A stretch of DNA of 15,623 bases. It comes from CAYLHS01 sp964496205. GTDB taxonomy: Bacteria > Actinomycetota > Acidimicrobiia > Spongiisociales > UBA4744. A model generated the notes under the pieces. That model searched no databases. It was not told where the DNA came from and worked only from the letters and a program-made list of their open reading frames with translations. Numbering within the stretch: position 1 is the first letter of the stretch; every line of letters begins with the position of its first letter. Below are positions 1 through 7,022 of the stretch, piece after piece. The stretch is from contig CAZBXV010000046.1 of the NCBI GenBank assembly GCA_964496205.1, positions 1 through 15,623 on the forward strand, written 5' to 3'. The position numbers were made by a program, and so were the translations under genes.

Positions 1-65
1 ACCATCGCCGAAACCCACGTGGGCGATGGTGATGGTGACAGGGGTGACAACTAGCGCTCTGTCCG

Positions 66-215
66 GTGGCGTTGGTGATGGTCAGGGCGAGGCAGGAGCG
101 CCGATGGCAAGGACGCAGGACGCAGGCGCACCCGCAGCGGTGCGTCAAGGACGAGGACACAGCAAGCGGTGTCACTTGGCCGTCGTGGACGCGGCACACG
201 TCGCCGGGCGGTACG
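66..215 (+). repeat. Interspersed intergenic element, copy A (long form)
   Basis: Bases 66-175 are identical over 110 bp to 6677-6786 (copy B) and 6840-6949 (copy C). The following 40 bases diverge but keep the same order of blocks (TGGCCG, ACGCGGCA, then a GGTRC end). The core holds a hairpin of the GCGCACC/GGTGCGT type and a GACAC/GTGTC hairpin. The right end stops exactly at the TAG of the minus-strand nuclease gene (216-218). Left of it, bases 22-44 echo the start of the element imperfectly, so a decayed partial copy may precede it. The 9-bp inverted repeat 1-9/22-30 and the palindrome 14-23 lie in that same stretch. Function unknown. Confidence 0.85.
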
Positions 216-980
216 CTAGATCGACGTGGCCGCCAACCCCTCGGGGCATGTTTCGAGAAGGCCGCAGTAGCGGCACCACGGACCACCGATCCGATCGATA
301 CCTCTGCCTTCCTTCCAGGCTGCGCGCAGTGCATCCACCGCTCCAGCGACCTCCCCGGCCGTCTCTGCCAGCGAGTCGTCGTTCGGCTGTGACACGTGGC
401 GTTCGCCTGTCTTGATCGATACTGCTTCGACGGCCGCGGGGGCGTCGTTCTTGTCGAGCGTCCACAGCAGTGCGTAGAACCCGAGCTGATTGTCGACATC
501 GCCGATGTCGCCCGTCTTCCAGTCGACCAGCCGGGCGCCTCCATCACCGGCGAAGACCGCATCCACCTTGCCGACCAGAGTGACTCCATCGGCGGGTTCG
601 ACGTTCAACGCGACCTCGGCACCTTCGAACCCGTCGGTTGGAAACTGCCGAAACCGCTCGTACAACGCGCCAACCTCACCGATCACCCGCTCCAGATCCG
701 ATGGCTTGATGCCGAGCGGACCGAGCTTGTGGTTGAGGGAGGACCCACCGATCTCCTCGCGACAGACGCGCGGCACATCTTCACTGGATATAGGTCCCGA
801 GGTGAGGTGCCGGGCGAACAACTGGTGCGCGAGCCCCCCTTTGAACCCGGCCACGGTGTCCGGCCCCCACACCTGCTCGAGTCGGGACTTCGCGTAGTCC
901 GGACACTGCCGATAGGCCACGAACGTCGACGCGGAGAGGCGAATCTCGTCGCCAGGTTCCACAGATGGGAATCGGACCAT
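216..980 (-). CDS. RecB/Cas4-like PD-(D/E)XK nuclease with Fe-S cysteines
   Basis: This 254-residue protein looks like a stand-alone RecB-family (PD-(D/E)XK) nuclease domain. Visible active-site elements are His52 in an AHQLF segment, Asp140 in GKVDAV, the Asp153-Trp-Lys155 pair in LVDWKTG, and a Gln165...Tyr169 pair (QLGFY). One cysteine near the N-terminus (Cys26) and three near the C-terminus (Cys236, Cys239, Cys245) have the spacing of the 4Fe-4S clamp seen in AddB and Cas4. Such proteins cut or trim single-stranded DNA ends in repair, and the Cas4 branch acts in CRISPR adaptation. No helicase or cas genes are in the window, so its partner is unknown. The ATG at 980 is chosen because a TANNNT box lies 6 nt upstream. 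Its stop codon abuts repeat copy A. Confidence 0.85.
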   Translation of the reverse strand: MVRFPSVEPGDEIRLSASTFVAYRQCPDYAKSRLEQVWGPDTVAGFKGGLAHQLFARHLTSGPISSEDVPRVCREEIGGSSLNHKLGPLGIKPSDLERVIGEVGALYERFRQFPTDGFEGAEVALNVEPADGVTLVGKVDAVFAGDGGARLVDWKTGDIGDVDNQLGFYALLWTLDKNDAPAAVEAVSIKTGERHVSQPNDDSLAETAGEVAGAVDALRAAWKEGRGIDRIGGPWCRYCGLLETCPEGLAATSI

Positions 981-986
981 GCGCGC

Positions 987-992
987 ATGGTA
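987..992 (-). promoter_or_regulatory. Leaderless -10 box (TACCAT) for the RecB-like nuclease
   Basis: TACCAT on the minus strand is followed by 6 nt and then the ATG at 980, which would place the transcript start at or next to the A of the start codon. No Shine-Dalgarno sequence is present. The TANNNT pattern at this spacing recurs before several other genes in the window. Confidence 0.5.
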
Positions 993-1017
993 GGCCAGAA
1001 CGGTTTCGAGGATCGGC

Positions 1018-1023
1018 TATCCT
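1018..1023 (+). promoter_or_regulatory. Candidate -10 box (TATCCT) for the VanW-like gene
   Basis: TATCCT lies 15 nt before the ATG at 1039, which predicts a 5' leader of only about 8-9 nt without a Shine-Dalgarno sequence. It shares the 58-bp divergent gap with the nuclease promoter. Confidence 0.4.
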
Positions 1024-1038
1024 GCGGCGAACTCGGCT

Positions 1039-2952
1039 ATGTCACGCAATCTCCGATTCTTCATTGTCTCTTTGGGTGCGCTCGCCGCTGTGATCCTGGC
1101 GGTGATCGGGGTGTTCGCGCTCGACCGTGCACTCCACACGGACAAGATTCTGCACAACGTCTACGCCGGGGCGACGGACCTCTCCGGTACGAACAAGGTC
1201 GATGCTCAGCTTCTCCTGCTCGAAGACGAGGACAATCTGGTGTCACAGCCGGCACTCTTCGACGTGGGCTCGACCACAGTGGAACTTCAGCCCGACTCGA
1301 TCGGATTCGAGCTCGACAAAGCCGGCATCACGCAGGAAGCGTTCGAGGCCGGCAGACAAGGAACCATTCTCGAGCAGTTCGGCTGGTGGCTCAGGCACGT
1401 TCTCGCAAAGAAGACCATTCCGCTTCGCGGGAGCATCGACTCCGACTCGCTCGGCCTTGTGTTCGACTACTGGGATGAGACTGCCTTCACGACCCACCCG
1501 TTCAATGGTGCCGTCGAAATCCAAGATGGCCGAGCGGTCGCCCACTACCCGACCGACGGTGTCGGGATCGACCGCACTCCGGCAGCTCAAATCGTGTTGG
1601 ACACGCTTCTCGACTCCCGACGTCCAGTCGGTGCACTCCCCACCGCCGACGTGAGGCCGACCCTCACCCACGACGATATCGATGCCGCGGTGGCCGAAGC
1701 GCAGGACATGATCGGTTCACCGATCGTTCTGACTCGCACCAACCCGGATCTGTCGGTCACGTTCACACCCACCGATCTTGCTTCCGCGTTCCGCAGTACC
1801 GTCGTTTCCGGATCCCCGGCGCGGATCCAGCTGTCCTTCGATCCCGACACGGTTGCCGAGATCCTCGCACCGCAGGCAAAGGACCTCGGAGTTGCTCCGA
1901 AGGACGCCGACTTCCGAGTGGTGGACGACAAGGTCGAGATCATCCCCAGTCAGCCCGGCGAGATCGTCGATCCTGCCTTGACCGCACAACAACTGGTCGT
2001 TGCGTCGGAACTGCCCGATCGAACGGGTGCACTGCCGTACGAAGATGCAGCCGAACCGGACTTCACCACAGCGGACGCGGAAGCCCTGAACATCACCCAT
2101 CTGGTATCTCGCTTCACCACTTACTACTCGTGCTGCCAGAACCGGGTAACGAACATCCATCTCATGGCAGACATCATCGACGGCGCAGTCGTCCTCCCCG
2201 GGGACGAGTTCTCGATCAACGAGTACGTCGGTGAGCGTGACACCGCACGGGGTTTCCTCCCCGACCACACAATCATCCTGGGAGAGTTCGTGGACACGAT
2301 CGGTGGTGGGGTCAGTCAGTTCGCTACCACCTTCTACAACGCAGTGTTCTACGGCGGCTACGAGGATGTCACTCACAAGCCGCACACCTACTACTTCACT
2401 CGCTACCCGGAAGGTCACGAAGCAACCATCTCCTGGCCGGCACCGAACCTGATCTTCAGGAACGATTCAGATTCAGGAGTGCTGATCAAGACCTCCTACA
2501 CGGACACGTCGCTCACGGTGAGCTTCTATGGCGACAACGGCGGCAGGACCATGGTCGGCGAACAGAAGGGGGGCAAGACCTACGCTGAGGTCACATCCGA
2601 AGGAGACGACACGGCCCGCAAGGTCACGGCAAGCGTGTCGGGTCGTTTCGACCAGCTGGATCCCCCTACCGAGTACGTTCCCGACGAGACGCTTCTCCCG
2701 GGCGAAGAGAACGTCGTCCAGAAGGGCACGATCGGCTGGACCGTTCTCGTGACGAGAGACATCGAGTACCCGGACGGTCACGTCGAGTCTCGCACGTGGA
2801 CGGTTCGGTACAGACCCGAACCGCACAAAGTGGAGGTCAACCCCTGCATGATCCCGCCTGAGGAAGGGGAGGAACCGGTGCCGTGCCCCACGACCACAAC
2901 TCTCACCGGTTCGACGGATACGACCGGCACCACAGCCACGACGGCGCCGTAG
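1039..2952 (+). CDS. VanW family protein, membrane-anchored, Thr-rich tail
   Basis: The 637-residue product starts with a hydrophobic segment (about residues 5-29) that should be a signal anchor, leaving the rest outside the cell. Residues of about 60-330 look like the putative peptidoglycan-binding repeats usually found before VanW domains. The VanW domain runs from about 345 to 500, with the hallmark GGGVSQFATTFYNA near residue 422 and a following HKPHTYYF segment. A G5-like beta-rich region (about 505-610) and a Thr-rich tail (TTTTLTGSTDTTGTTATT) close the protein. VanW proteins are linked to the cell wall, and some to glycopeptide resistance clusters, but their biochemistry is unclear. 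No van genes are nearby, so a resistance role should not be assumed. Confidence 0.9.
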   Translation: MSRNLRFFIVSLGALAAVILAVIGVFALDRALHTDKILHNVYAGATDLSGTNKVDAQLLLLEDEDNLVSQPALFDVGSTTVELQPDSIGFELDKAGITQEAFEAGRQGTILEQFGWWLRHVLAKKTIPLRGSIDSDSLGLVFDYWDETAFTTHPFNGAVEIQDGRAVAHYPTDGVGIDRTPAAQIVLDTLLDSRRPVGALPTADVRPTLTHDDIDAAVAEAQDMIGSPIVLTRTNPDLSVTFTPTDLASAFRSTVVSGSPARIQLSFDPDTVAEILAPQAKDLGVAPKDADFRVVDDKVEIIPSQPGEIVDPALTAQQLVVASELPDRTGALPYEDAAEPDFTTADAEALNITHLVSRFTTYYSCCQNRVTNIHLMADIIDGAVVLPGDEFSINEYVGERDTARGFLPDHTIILGEFVDTIGGGVSQFATTFYNAVFYGGYEDVTHKPHTYYFTRYPEGHEATISWPAPNLIFRNDSDSGVLIKTSYTDTSLTVSFYGDNGGRTMVGEQKGGKTYAEVTSEGDDTARKVTASVSGRFDQLDPPTEYVPDETLLPGEENVVQKGTIGWTVLVTRDIEYPDGHVESRTWTVRYRPEPHKVEVNPCMIPPEEGEEPVPCPTTTTLTGSTDTTGTTATTAP

Positions 2953-3058
2953 CTCGCCGACGCTCACGAGCTATTCAGCTCAGCGAAGAGTCTGCCGCAG
3001 CCAGCAGCCAGCAGGCAGCAGGCAGCGAAGAGACGACCGGTCACGAGATCCCAGATTC

Positions 3059-3099
3059 CCTCCCCCAGCGAGGCCATGAGGGCCGAGCGTTGGGGGAGG
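3059..3099 (+). terminator. Large GC hairpin downstream of the VanW-like gene
   Basis: Bases 3059-3070 pair with 3088-3099 over 12 bp including one G-U pair (arms CCTCCCCCAGCG and CGTTGGGGGAGG). The 17-nt loop can itself fold through GGCC/GGCC. It lies about 107 nt after the VanW stop. There is no U-tract, so it could be a U-less terminator or an RNA-stability structure rather than a classical terminator. Confidence 0.4.
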
Positions 3100-3160
3100 T
3101 CGCCCGAAGGGCGGGAGGGGGTCCTCGGCGCAGCCCACGGGGAGGTCGCCCGAAGGGCGG
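3093..3160. repeat. 22-bp direct repeat pair, each holding a CGCCC-GAA-GGGCG hairpin
   Basis: GGGGAGGTCGCCCGAAGGGC followed by GG occurs at 3093-3114 and again at 3139-3160, a 46-bp period. Each copy contains a 5-bp stem with a GAA loop (3101-3113 and 3147-3159). The second hairpin lies 11 nt beyond the stop codon of the minus-strand 93-residue gene and may serve as its terminator. The rest of the 217-bp gap holds a CAGC-rich low-complexity run (about 2996-3028) and a CAGCGAAGAG direct repeat (2981-2990 and 3023-3032). Confidence 0.6.
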
Positions 3161-3169
3161 CGAGGCTGT

Positions 3170-3451
3170 TCAGTAGACCAGAAACAACTGTTCGATCTGT
3201 TCGGATGCACGCCGGAGGCTGCCGTCGTCCCAGCCGCCGCTTCGGCGTGCCGACACGATGTTGAACTGAACGAAGACGTGCTCGATGGCCGGATCTTTCC
3301 GGAAGAGACGTTCGGCGATCTGTCCTTCGAAGCTTCCATCCGTGGTCGCTCGTGTGAACGACGACCCATCCTGGCCGGTCACCGTCCGGTCGGTGGCGAA
3401 CACCGCCACATCACCGTGCGACTCGGCCTCTACTTCGATCTTCTGACCCAC
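3170..3451 (-). CDS. Hypothetical 93-residue protein
   Basis: I do not recognise this family. The product is small, soluble-looking and without cysteines, signal peptide or membrane segment. It begins MGQKIEVEAESHGDV, which suggests beta strands, and ends in a probable amphipathic helix (RRASEQIEQLFLVY). The GTG start at 3451 is supported by a GAGGGAG Shine-Dalgarno sequence with about 6 nt spacing. A TAGGCT box at 3473-3478 would give a leader of about 15 nt. It lies downstream of pyruvate kinase on the same strand, separated by 74 bp, and appears to have its own promoter. Real rather than a shadow frame because of the good ribosome binding site and lack of a competing frame. Confidence 0.65.
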   Translation of the reverse strand: MGQKIEVEAESHGDVAVFATDRTVTGQDGSSFTRATTDGSFEGQIAERLFRKDPAIEHVFVQFNIVSARRSGGWDDGSLRRASEQIEQLFLVY

Positions 3452-3472
3452 GTGTGCTCCCTCGTCGGCGCA

Positions 3473-3478
3473 AGCCTA
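3473..3478 (-). promoter_or_regulatory. Candidate -10 box (TAGGCT) for the 93-residue gene
   Basis: TAGGCT on the minus strand lies 21 nt before the GTG at 3451. This allows a short leader that carries the GAGGGAG ribosome binding site, in contrast to the leaderless genes around it. Confidence 0.35.
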
Positions 3479-3525
3479 GCTCGCCTCACATCGCGTCTCC
3501 GATCGACGACTGCCGGCCGGAGGCT

Positions 3526-4935
3526 CTACCGTGTCTCGTCTTCGCCGACCACATGGAGCTTGAGGAGGTTCGTTGAGGCGCTCCGATTGGGCGGCGTCCC
3601 TGCGACGACGACAACCCCTGCACCGGTGGAGCAGAATCCTCCCTGCACGAGGTATCGGTCGGCCATCTCGACCATCTCGTCGGTTGACTCGAACCGATCA
3701 CACGACAGCGGAGTGACACCTCTGTACAGTGCCATCCGGCGAACGGTTTCTTCGACTGCCGAGAACGCCATGATCTGTGCCTCCGGGCGGTACTTCGACA
3801 GGAGTCTGGCCGTCGACCCCGACTCGGTGAATGCGACGATCAAGTCCAATCCGAGATCGACCGACGCCTCTACGGCCGCCCGGGTCGTTGCCGACGCGAA
3901 GCTCTCCTGCCCGGCGAGAAAGCCGACGTGATCATGGCTTGGTTTCGGTCGATCGGCCTCTTCGAGAATGCGCCGCATCATCGAAACCGTTTCGATCGGA
4001 TAGTCGCCGACGGCCGTCTCACCGGACAGCATCACGGCGTCGGTCCCTTCCATGACAGCGGTCGCCACGTCGGTCACTTCGGCCCGGGTCGGTCGAGCGC
4101 TGTGTTTCATCGATTCGAGCATCTCTGTCGCCGTGACGGTGAGCACACCGGCCGCGTTCGCCCTTCTGAGGATGTCCATCTGCACGGCGGGGAGGCGTTC
4201 GAGTGGAAGCTCGACGCCCAGATCACCACGAGCCACCATGATCCCGTCGGCGGTGCCGAGGATTTCGTCGAGATTGGCGAGCGCGGCCGCTCGTTCGATC
4301 TTCGCAATCACCGGAGCACCAGACAACTCCTTGACGCGGCGCACATCGGCGCCGGTTCGCACGAACGATGCGGCGACATAGTCGACGCCCAGCGTCTTGC
4401 CGAACGAGAGATCTGCTTCGTCCTTCTCGGTGACCGCTGCCACGCGAAGCGGCGTCTGTGGGAACGCAGCGCCCTGATGGTCGCCGATCGGTCCCCCTTG
4501 GGTGACCTTCGCACTCATAGACTGGTCGTCTCGGTCGATCACCTCCATCCTGACGAGTCCGTCTGCGAGTACCACCTCTGAGCCCGCCGTCACGTCCTCG
4601 ATCAGGTGCGGGTATCCGACCTGGATCGTCGTCGGATCCCCCATCCCGGTGCCTGCCCGAAGCGTGATGGTCTCCCCTCGCTTGAGGATGATGGACCCGG
4701 TCGGGAACGTTCCAACCCGGATCTTCGGCCCTTGGATGTCCTGGAGGAGTGCGACCGTTCGACCTTGGCGAGCCGCAGCTCGGCGCACGTAGTCGGCGAC
4801 CCGCCGGTGCGTTTCATAATCGCCGTGTGAGAAGTTGAGGCGAGCCACGTCCATGCCGGCTTCCACGAGTCCTTCGATGGCCTCTGGCGTGTCGACGGCC
4901 GGTCCCAGCGTGACCACGATCTTCGTGTATCTCAT
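3526..4935 (-). CDS. pyk: Pyruvate kinase
   Basis: Converts phosphoenolpyruvate and ADP to pyruvate and ATP, the last step of glycolysis, in the cytoplasm. The 469-residue length is normal. Family signatures run in order: N-terminal KIVVTLGP (5-12), ARLNFSHG (31-38), QGPKIR (68-73), the B domain up to about residue 165, AKIERAAAL with the catalytic Lys212, the metal-binding MVARGDLGVELP (233-244), TATEMLESM (268-276), and RAEVTDVATAVMEGTDAVMLSGET (284-307). An in-frame reading extends far upstream, but MRYTKIVV is the natural N-terminus, and a TACCCT box lies 7 nt before this ATG. Small departures from the textbook motifs (TATEM for ATQM, DIQGPKIR for DTKGPEIR) do not touch catalytic residues. 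Confidence 0.96.
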   Translation of the reverse strand: MRYTKIVVTLGPAVDTPEAIEGLVEAGMDVARLNFSHGDYETHRRVADYVRRAAARQGRTVALLQDIQGPKIRVGTFPTGSIILKRGETITLRAGTGMGDPTTIQVGYPHLIEDVTAGSEVVLADGLVRMEVIDRDDQSMSAKVTQGGPIGDHQGAAFPQTPLRVAAVTEKDEADLSFGKTLGVDYVAASFVRTGADVRRVKELSGAPVIAKIERAAALANLDEILGTADGIMVARGDLGVELPLERLPAVQMDILRRANAAGVLTVTATEMLESMKHSARPTRAEVTDVATAVMEGTDAVMLSGETAVGDYPIETVSMMRRILEEADRPKPSHDHVGFLAGQESFASATTRAAVEASVDLGLDLIVAFTESGSTARLLSKYRPEAQIMAFSAVEETVRRMALYRGVTPLSCDRFESTDEMVEMADRYLVQGGFCSTGAGVVVVAGTPPNRSASTNLLKLHVVGEDETR

Positions 4936-4942
4936 GTCGGGA

Positions 4943-4948
4943 AGGGTA
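4943..4948 (-). promoter_or_regulatory. Leaderless -10 box (TACCCT) for pyk
   Basis: TACCCT on the minus strand is followed by 7 nt and the ATG at 4935. No Shine-Dalgarno sequence is visible, so pyk is probably transcribed as a leaderless message. Confidence 0.5.
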
Positions 4949-4959
4949 CATCGGGGTGG

Positions 4960-4965
4960 TAGGTT
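4960..4965 (+). promoter_or_regulatory. Leaderless -10 box (TAGGTT) for the DUF72 gene
   Basis: TAGGTT is followed by 6 nt and the GTG at 4972. It is only 11 bp from the oppositely directed pyk box, so the two RNA polymerases would occupy overlapping DNA. Confidence 0.5.
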
Positions 4966-4971
4966 CTCCGG

Positions 4972-5658
4972 GTGATCCACGTCGGCGTCTCCGGATGGTC
5001 GTTCCCCGAATGGAAGGACACGTTCTACGAGGGTGTCCCGAAGTCCCGGTGGCTCGAGCACTACTCCAACGTGTTGTCGACGGTGGAGGTCAACTACACC
5101 TTCAGGCGGACGATGGCCGAATCCACAGCCGAGAAGTGGCGCTCGCAGGTTGCACCCGGTTTCCGGTTTGCCGTGAAGGCCCACCAGCGAATCACCCACA
5201 TGACAAGGCTGTCGGACCCTGAAGGGACGGTGCCCCACTTCCTTGAAGGATGCACGAGGCTGGGTGACAGACTCGGTCCGATCCTGTTTCAGCTCCCGCC
5301 AACGTTTCCGAGGAACGACGACCGTCTGGAGCGGTTCCTCGCCGGGCTTCCTTCCAACATCTCTCCGGCGTTCGAGTTTCGCCACCCCACCTGGTACGAG
5401 ACGCCGGTCTACGACCTTCTCGAGCAAGCGGGCGCAGCGTTGGTGCTCGCGGAAACCGACGGGCACCCGGTGAGCGACGTCATCACGGCACCGTTCACAT
5501 ATCTGCGGCTCCGCAAGACCGAGTACTCAGAGCCTGACCTCGCGGCGTGGGCAGCGAGGGTTACCGGGTATGGCGTCGACGCGTGGGTGTATTTCAAGCA
5601 CGAAACGACGTCGACGGACTACGCCCAACGTTTCAACGAGCTACTGGCCGACACGTGA
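4972..5658 (+). CDS. DUF72 (YecE-like) family protein
   Basis: A 228-residue member of the DUF72 family, whose biochemical function is not established; the fold is a TIM-like barrel. Recognisable landmarks are the N-terminal VGVSGWSFPEWKDTFYEG, the EVNYTFRR strand, FRFAVKAHQRITH, LGPILFQLPPTF, FEFRHPTWY, LAETDG, TYLRLRKTEY and the closing VYFKHE. Those charged and aromatic segments line the presumed pocket in the family. The GTG start is set by the upstream TAGGTT box and by homology of the VGVSGWS N-terminus. It is divergent from pyk with only 36 bp between them, and convergent with the LLM oxidoreductase with a 14-bp gap. Confidence 0.88.
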   Translation: MIHVGVSGWSFPEWKDTFYEGVPKSRWLEHYSNVLSTVEVNYTFRRTMAESTAEKWRSQVAPGFRFAVKAHQRITHMTRLSDPEGTVPHFLEGCTRLGDRLGPILFQLPPTFPRNDDRLERFLAGLPSNISPAFEFRHPTWYETPVYDLLEQAGAALVLAETDGHPVSDVITAPFTYLRLRKTEYSEPDLAAWAARVTGYGVDAWVYFKHETTSTDYAQRFNELLADT

Positions 5659-5672
5659 GAATGCCACCCGGC

Positions 5673-6644
5673 TCACAGCGCCGGTACGACTTCCTTCGCG
5701 AACAGCTCGAGCCCTGACGTGTCAAACGCTGCCTCCGAGAAGTAGCCGATCAGGTACTCGAGGCCGGCGTCCTTCCACGGTTGGAGCCGCTCGACGAGCT
5801 GTTCGGGTGTCCCTGCCAGGAACTGCCCTGCGGTCCGCTCAGCCCGTTCCCGCTCGACGAACGGAAGGTATCGCTCCTTGATCCAGTCGACTCGCTCGAT
5901 GACTTCCCGTTCTGTCGGCGCACACACGATGTTGAAGTTGCTCGAACGCACGATCTCGCCGTATGAACGGCCCACCTTTTCGCAGTGTTCTTCGAGCACA
6001 TGCGATTTGTGGACGAACTGGTCGAGTGTCACACCGAAGTTGGAGTACGCGGCGTACTTGGCAACAGTTCTCAACGTGAGTTGTTCACCTCCGCCGGCGA
6101 TCCAGAATGGGATGTGCGGCTGCTGGATTGGTTTCGGGCGGCAGATCGCTCCGTCCAGTGTGTAGTGCTTGCCCTCGAAGATGACAGAGTCCTCTGTCCA
6201 CATCTTCTGCATGATCTGGACACCCTCGTCGAGCATCCTTATCCGCGCCGAGGGCTTGAGGAACGGGTAGCCGTACCCATCGTGTTCATGTTCGTACCAA
6301 CCGGCACCGAGGCCCATCTCGAGACGCCCACCACTGATGACATCGATCGACGCTGCGACCTTGGCGAGATACGACGGTGGCCGGTAGGTGTTGCACGTGC
6401 ACATCTGACCGAGCCGCACAGTCGACGTGACCGCCGCCAGCGAGGCCATGAGGGTCCACGCCTCGTAGGTGACCTCCCGTGTCGGCACAGGGACCGTATG
6501 GAAATGGTCGTACACCCACAACGACTCGTAGCCGGATGATTCGATGGTGGTGGCAACTCGACGCATCGTGTCCCAGTGGTCTTCCACCGGTATTCCCACC
6601 AGATCCAGTCGCCATCCCTGTGGAAGAAATGCTCCTGCTCTCAA
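5673..6644 (-). CDS. LLM-class F420-dependent oxidoreductase (luciferase-like)
   Basis: A 323-residue luciferase-like monooxygenase-superfamily protein of the kind that usually binds coenzyme F420 in actinobacteria. Visible features are an N-terminal FLPQGWRLD strand, ESLWVYDHFHT with the family Asp/His, the VRLGQMCTCNTYRPPSYLAK segment, the phosphate-binding ISGGRLEMGLGAGWYEHEH region, and KPIQQPHIPFWIAGGGEQ. The substrate cannot be predicted. The start is a TTG at 6644 preceded by AGGAGAGGAG at a 7-nt distance, a strong ribosome binding site. It is divergent from cofC, which makes an F420 precursor, and that supports F420 over FMN as cofactor. The 378-bp gap between them carries repeat copies B and C. 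Confidence 0.9.
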   Translation of the reverse strand: MRAGAFLPQGWRLDLVGIPVEDHWDTMRRVATTIESSGYESLWVYDHFHTVPVPTREVTYEAWTLMASLAAVTSTVRLGQMCTCNTYRPPSYLAKVAASIDVISGGRLEMGLGAGWYEHEHDGYGYPFLKPSARIRMLDEGVQIMQKMWTEDSVIFEGKHYTLDGAICRPKPIQQPHIPFWIAGGGEQLTLRTVAKYAAYSNFGVTLDQFVHKSHVLEEHCEKVGRSYGEIVRSSNFNIVCAPTEREVIERVDWIKERYLPFVERERAERTAGQFLAGTPEQLVERLQPWKDAGLEYLIGYFSEAAFDTSGLELFAKEVVPAL

Positions 6645-6668
6645 GCTGCTGCTCCTCTCCTAGTGTGC

Positions 6669-6828
6669 TCCGTACAGTGGCGTTGGTGATGGTCAGGGCG
6701 AGGCAGGAGCGCCGATGGCAAGGACGCAGGACGCAGGCGCACCCGCAGCGGTGCGTCAAGGACGAGGACACAGCAAGCGGTGTCACCTGGCCGCCCTGAA
6801 CGCGGCAGGTGTCGCTGGACGGTGCACC
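6669..6828 (+). repeat. Interspersed intergenic element, copy B (long form)
   Basis: Bases 6669-6807 are identical over 139 bp to 6832-6970 (copy C), a head-to-tail pair with a 163-bp period. Bases 6677-6786 also match copy A exactly. An 8-bp inverted repeat, TCAGGGCG (near 6693) with CGCCCTGA (near 6792), could close the element into one large stem. Smaller internal stems are GCGCACC/GGTGCGT, GACAC/GTGTC and GCCGC/GCGGC. It begins about 25 bp upstream of the TTG start of the LLM oxidoreductase. Confidence 0.9.
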
Positions 6829-6831
6829 AGA

Positions 6832-6990
6832 TCCGTACAGTGGCGTTGGTGATGGTCAGGGCGAGGCAGGAGCGCCGATGGCAAGGACGCAGGACGCAGG
6901 CGCACCCGCAGCGGTGCGTCAAGGACGAGGACACAGCAAGCGGTGTCACCTGGCCGCCCTGAACGCGGCAAACGTTGATGATCGGTGCAT
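6832..6990 (+). repeat. Interspersed intergenic element, copy C (long form)
   Basis: Second unit of the tandem pair, identical to copy B for 139 bp and then diverging after ACGCGGCA while still ending in CGGTGCA. Its right end lies 32 bp before the cofC start codon and only 18 bp before the cofC -10 box, so its terminal block would occupy the -35 region of cofC. Confidence 0.9.
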
Positions 6991-7008
6991 TCGTTCATCG
7001 CGAGCCTA

Positions 7009-7014
7009 TACGAT
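7009..7014 (+). promoter_or_regulatory. Leaderless -10 box (TACGAT) for cofC
   Basis: TACGAT is followed by 8 nt and the ATG at 7023. This favours the 7023 start over an in-frame TTG at 6975, which lies inside the end of repeat copy C. Confidence 0.45.
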
Positions 7015-7022
7015 CAGTCTTC

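Noticed and set aside
1..54. A plus-strand gene tail (TIAETHVGDGDGDRGDN, stop at 52-54) or a terminator formed by the 9-bp inverted repeat 1-9/22-30.
   Set aside because: Bases 22-44 resemble the left end of the repeat element, so the short open stretch may be non-coding. Too little sequence lies before the window edge to decide.
396..1478. Long plus-strand frame of 360 codons overlapping the nuclease gene.
   Set aside because: It runs antisense to the nuclease gene and into the VanW gene in another frame, has no family features, and is a shadow of GC-rich coding DNA.
3526..5466. A 646-residue extended form of pyruvate kinase starting at 5466.
   Set aside because: The extra N-terminal part is the antisense of the well-supported DUF72 gene, while MRYTKIVV at 4935 is the natural kinase N-terminus with a promoter box directly upstream.
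6641..6962. Small reading frames inside the repeat copies (for example MTPLAVSSSLTHRCGC on the minus strand and MALVMVRARQERRWQG on the plus strand) as repeated peptide genes.
   Set aside because: They arise because the DNA is identical. Frames are not kept in the diverged copy D, no ribosome binding sites are apparent, and the composition is Arg/Cys-rich as in GC-rich shadow frames.
6975..7022. An upstream TTG start for cofC at 6975.
   Set aside because: It would begin inside repeat copy C and add residues not typical of the family. The ATG at 7023 has the family N-terminus and a TANNNT box at leaderless spacing.
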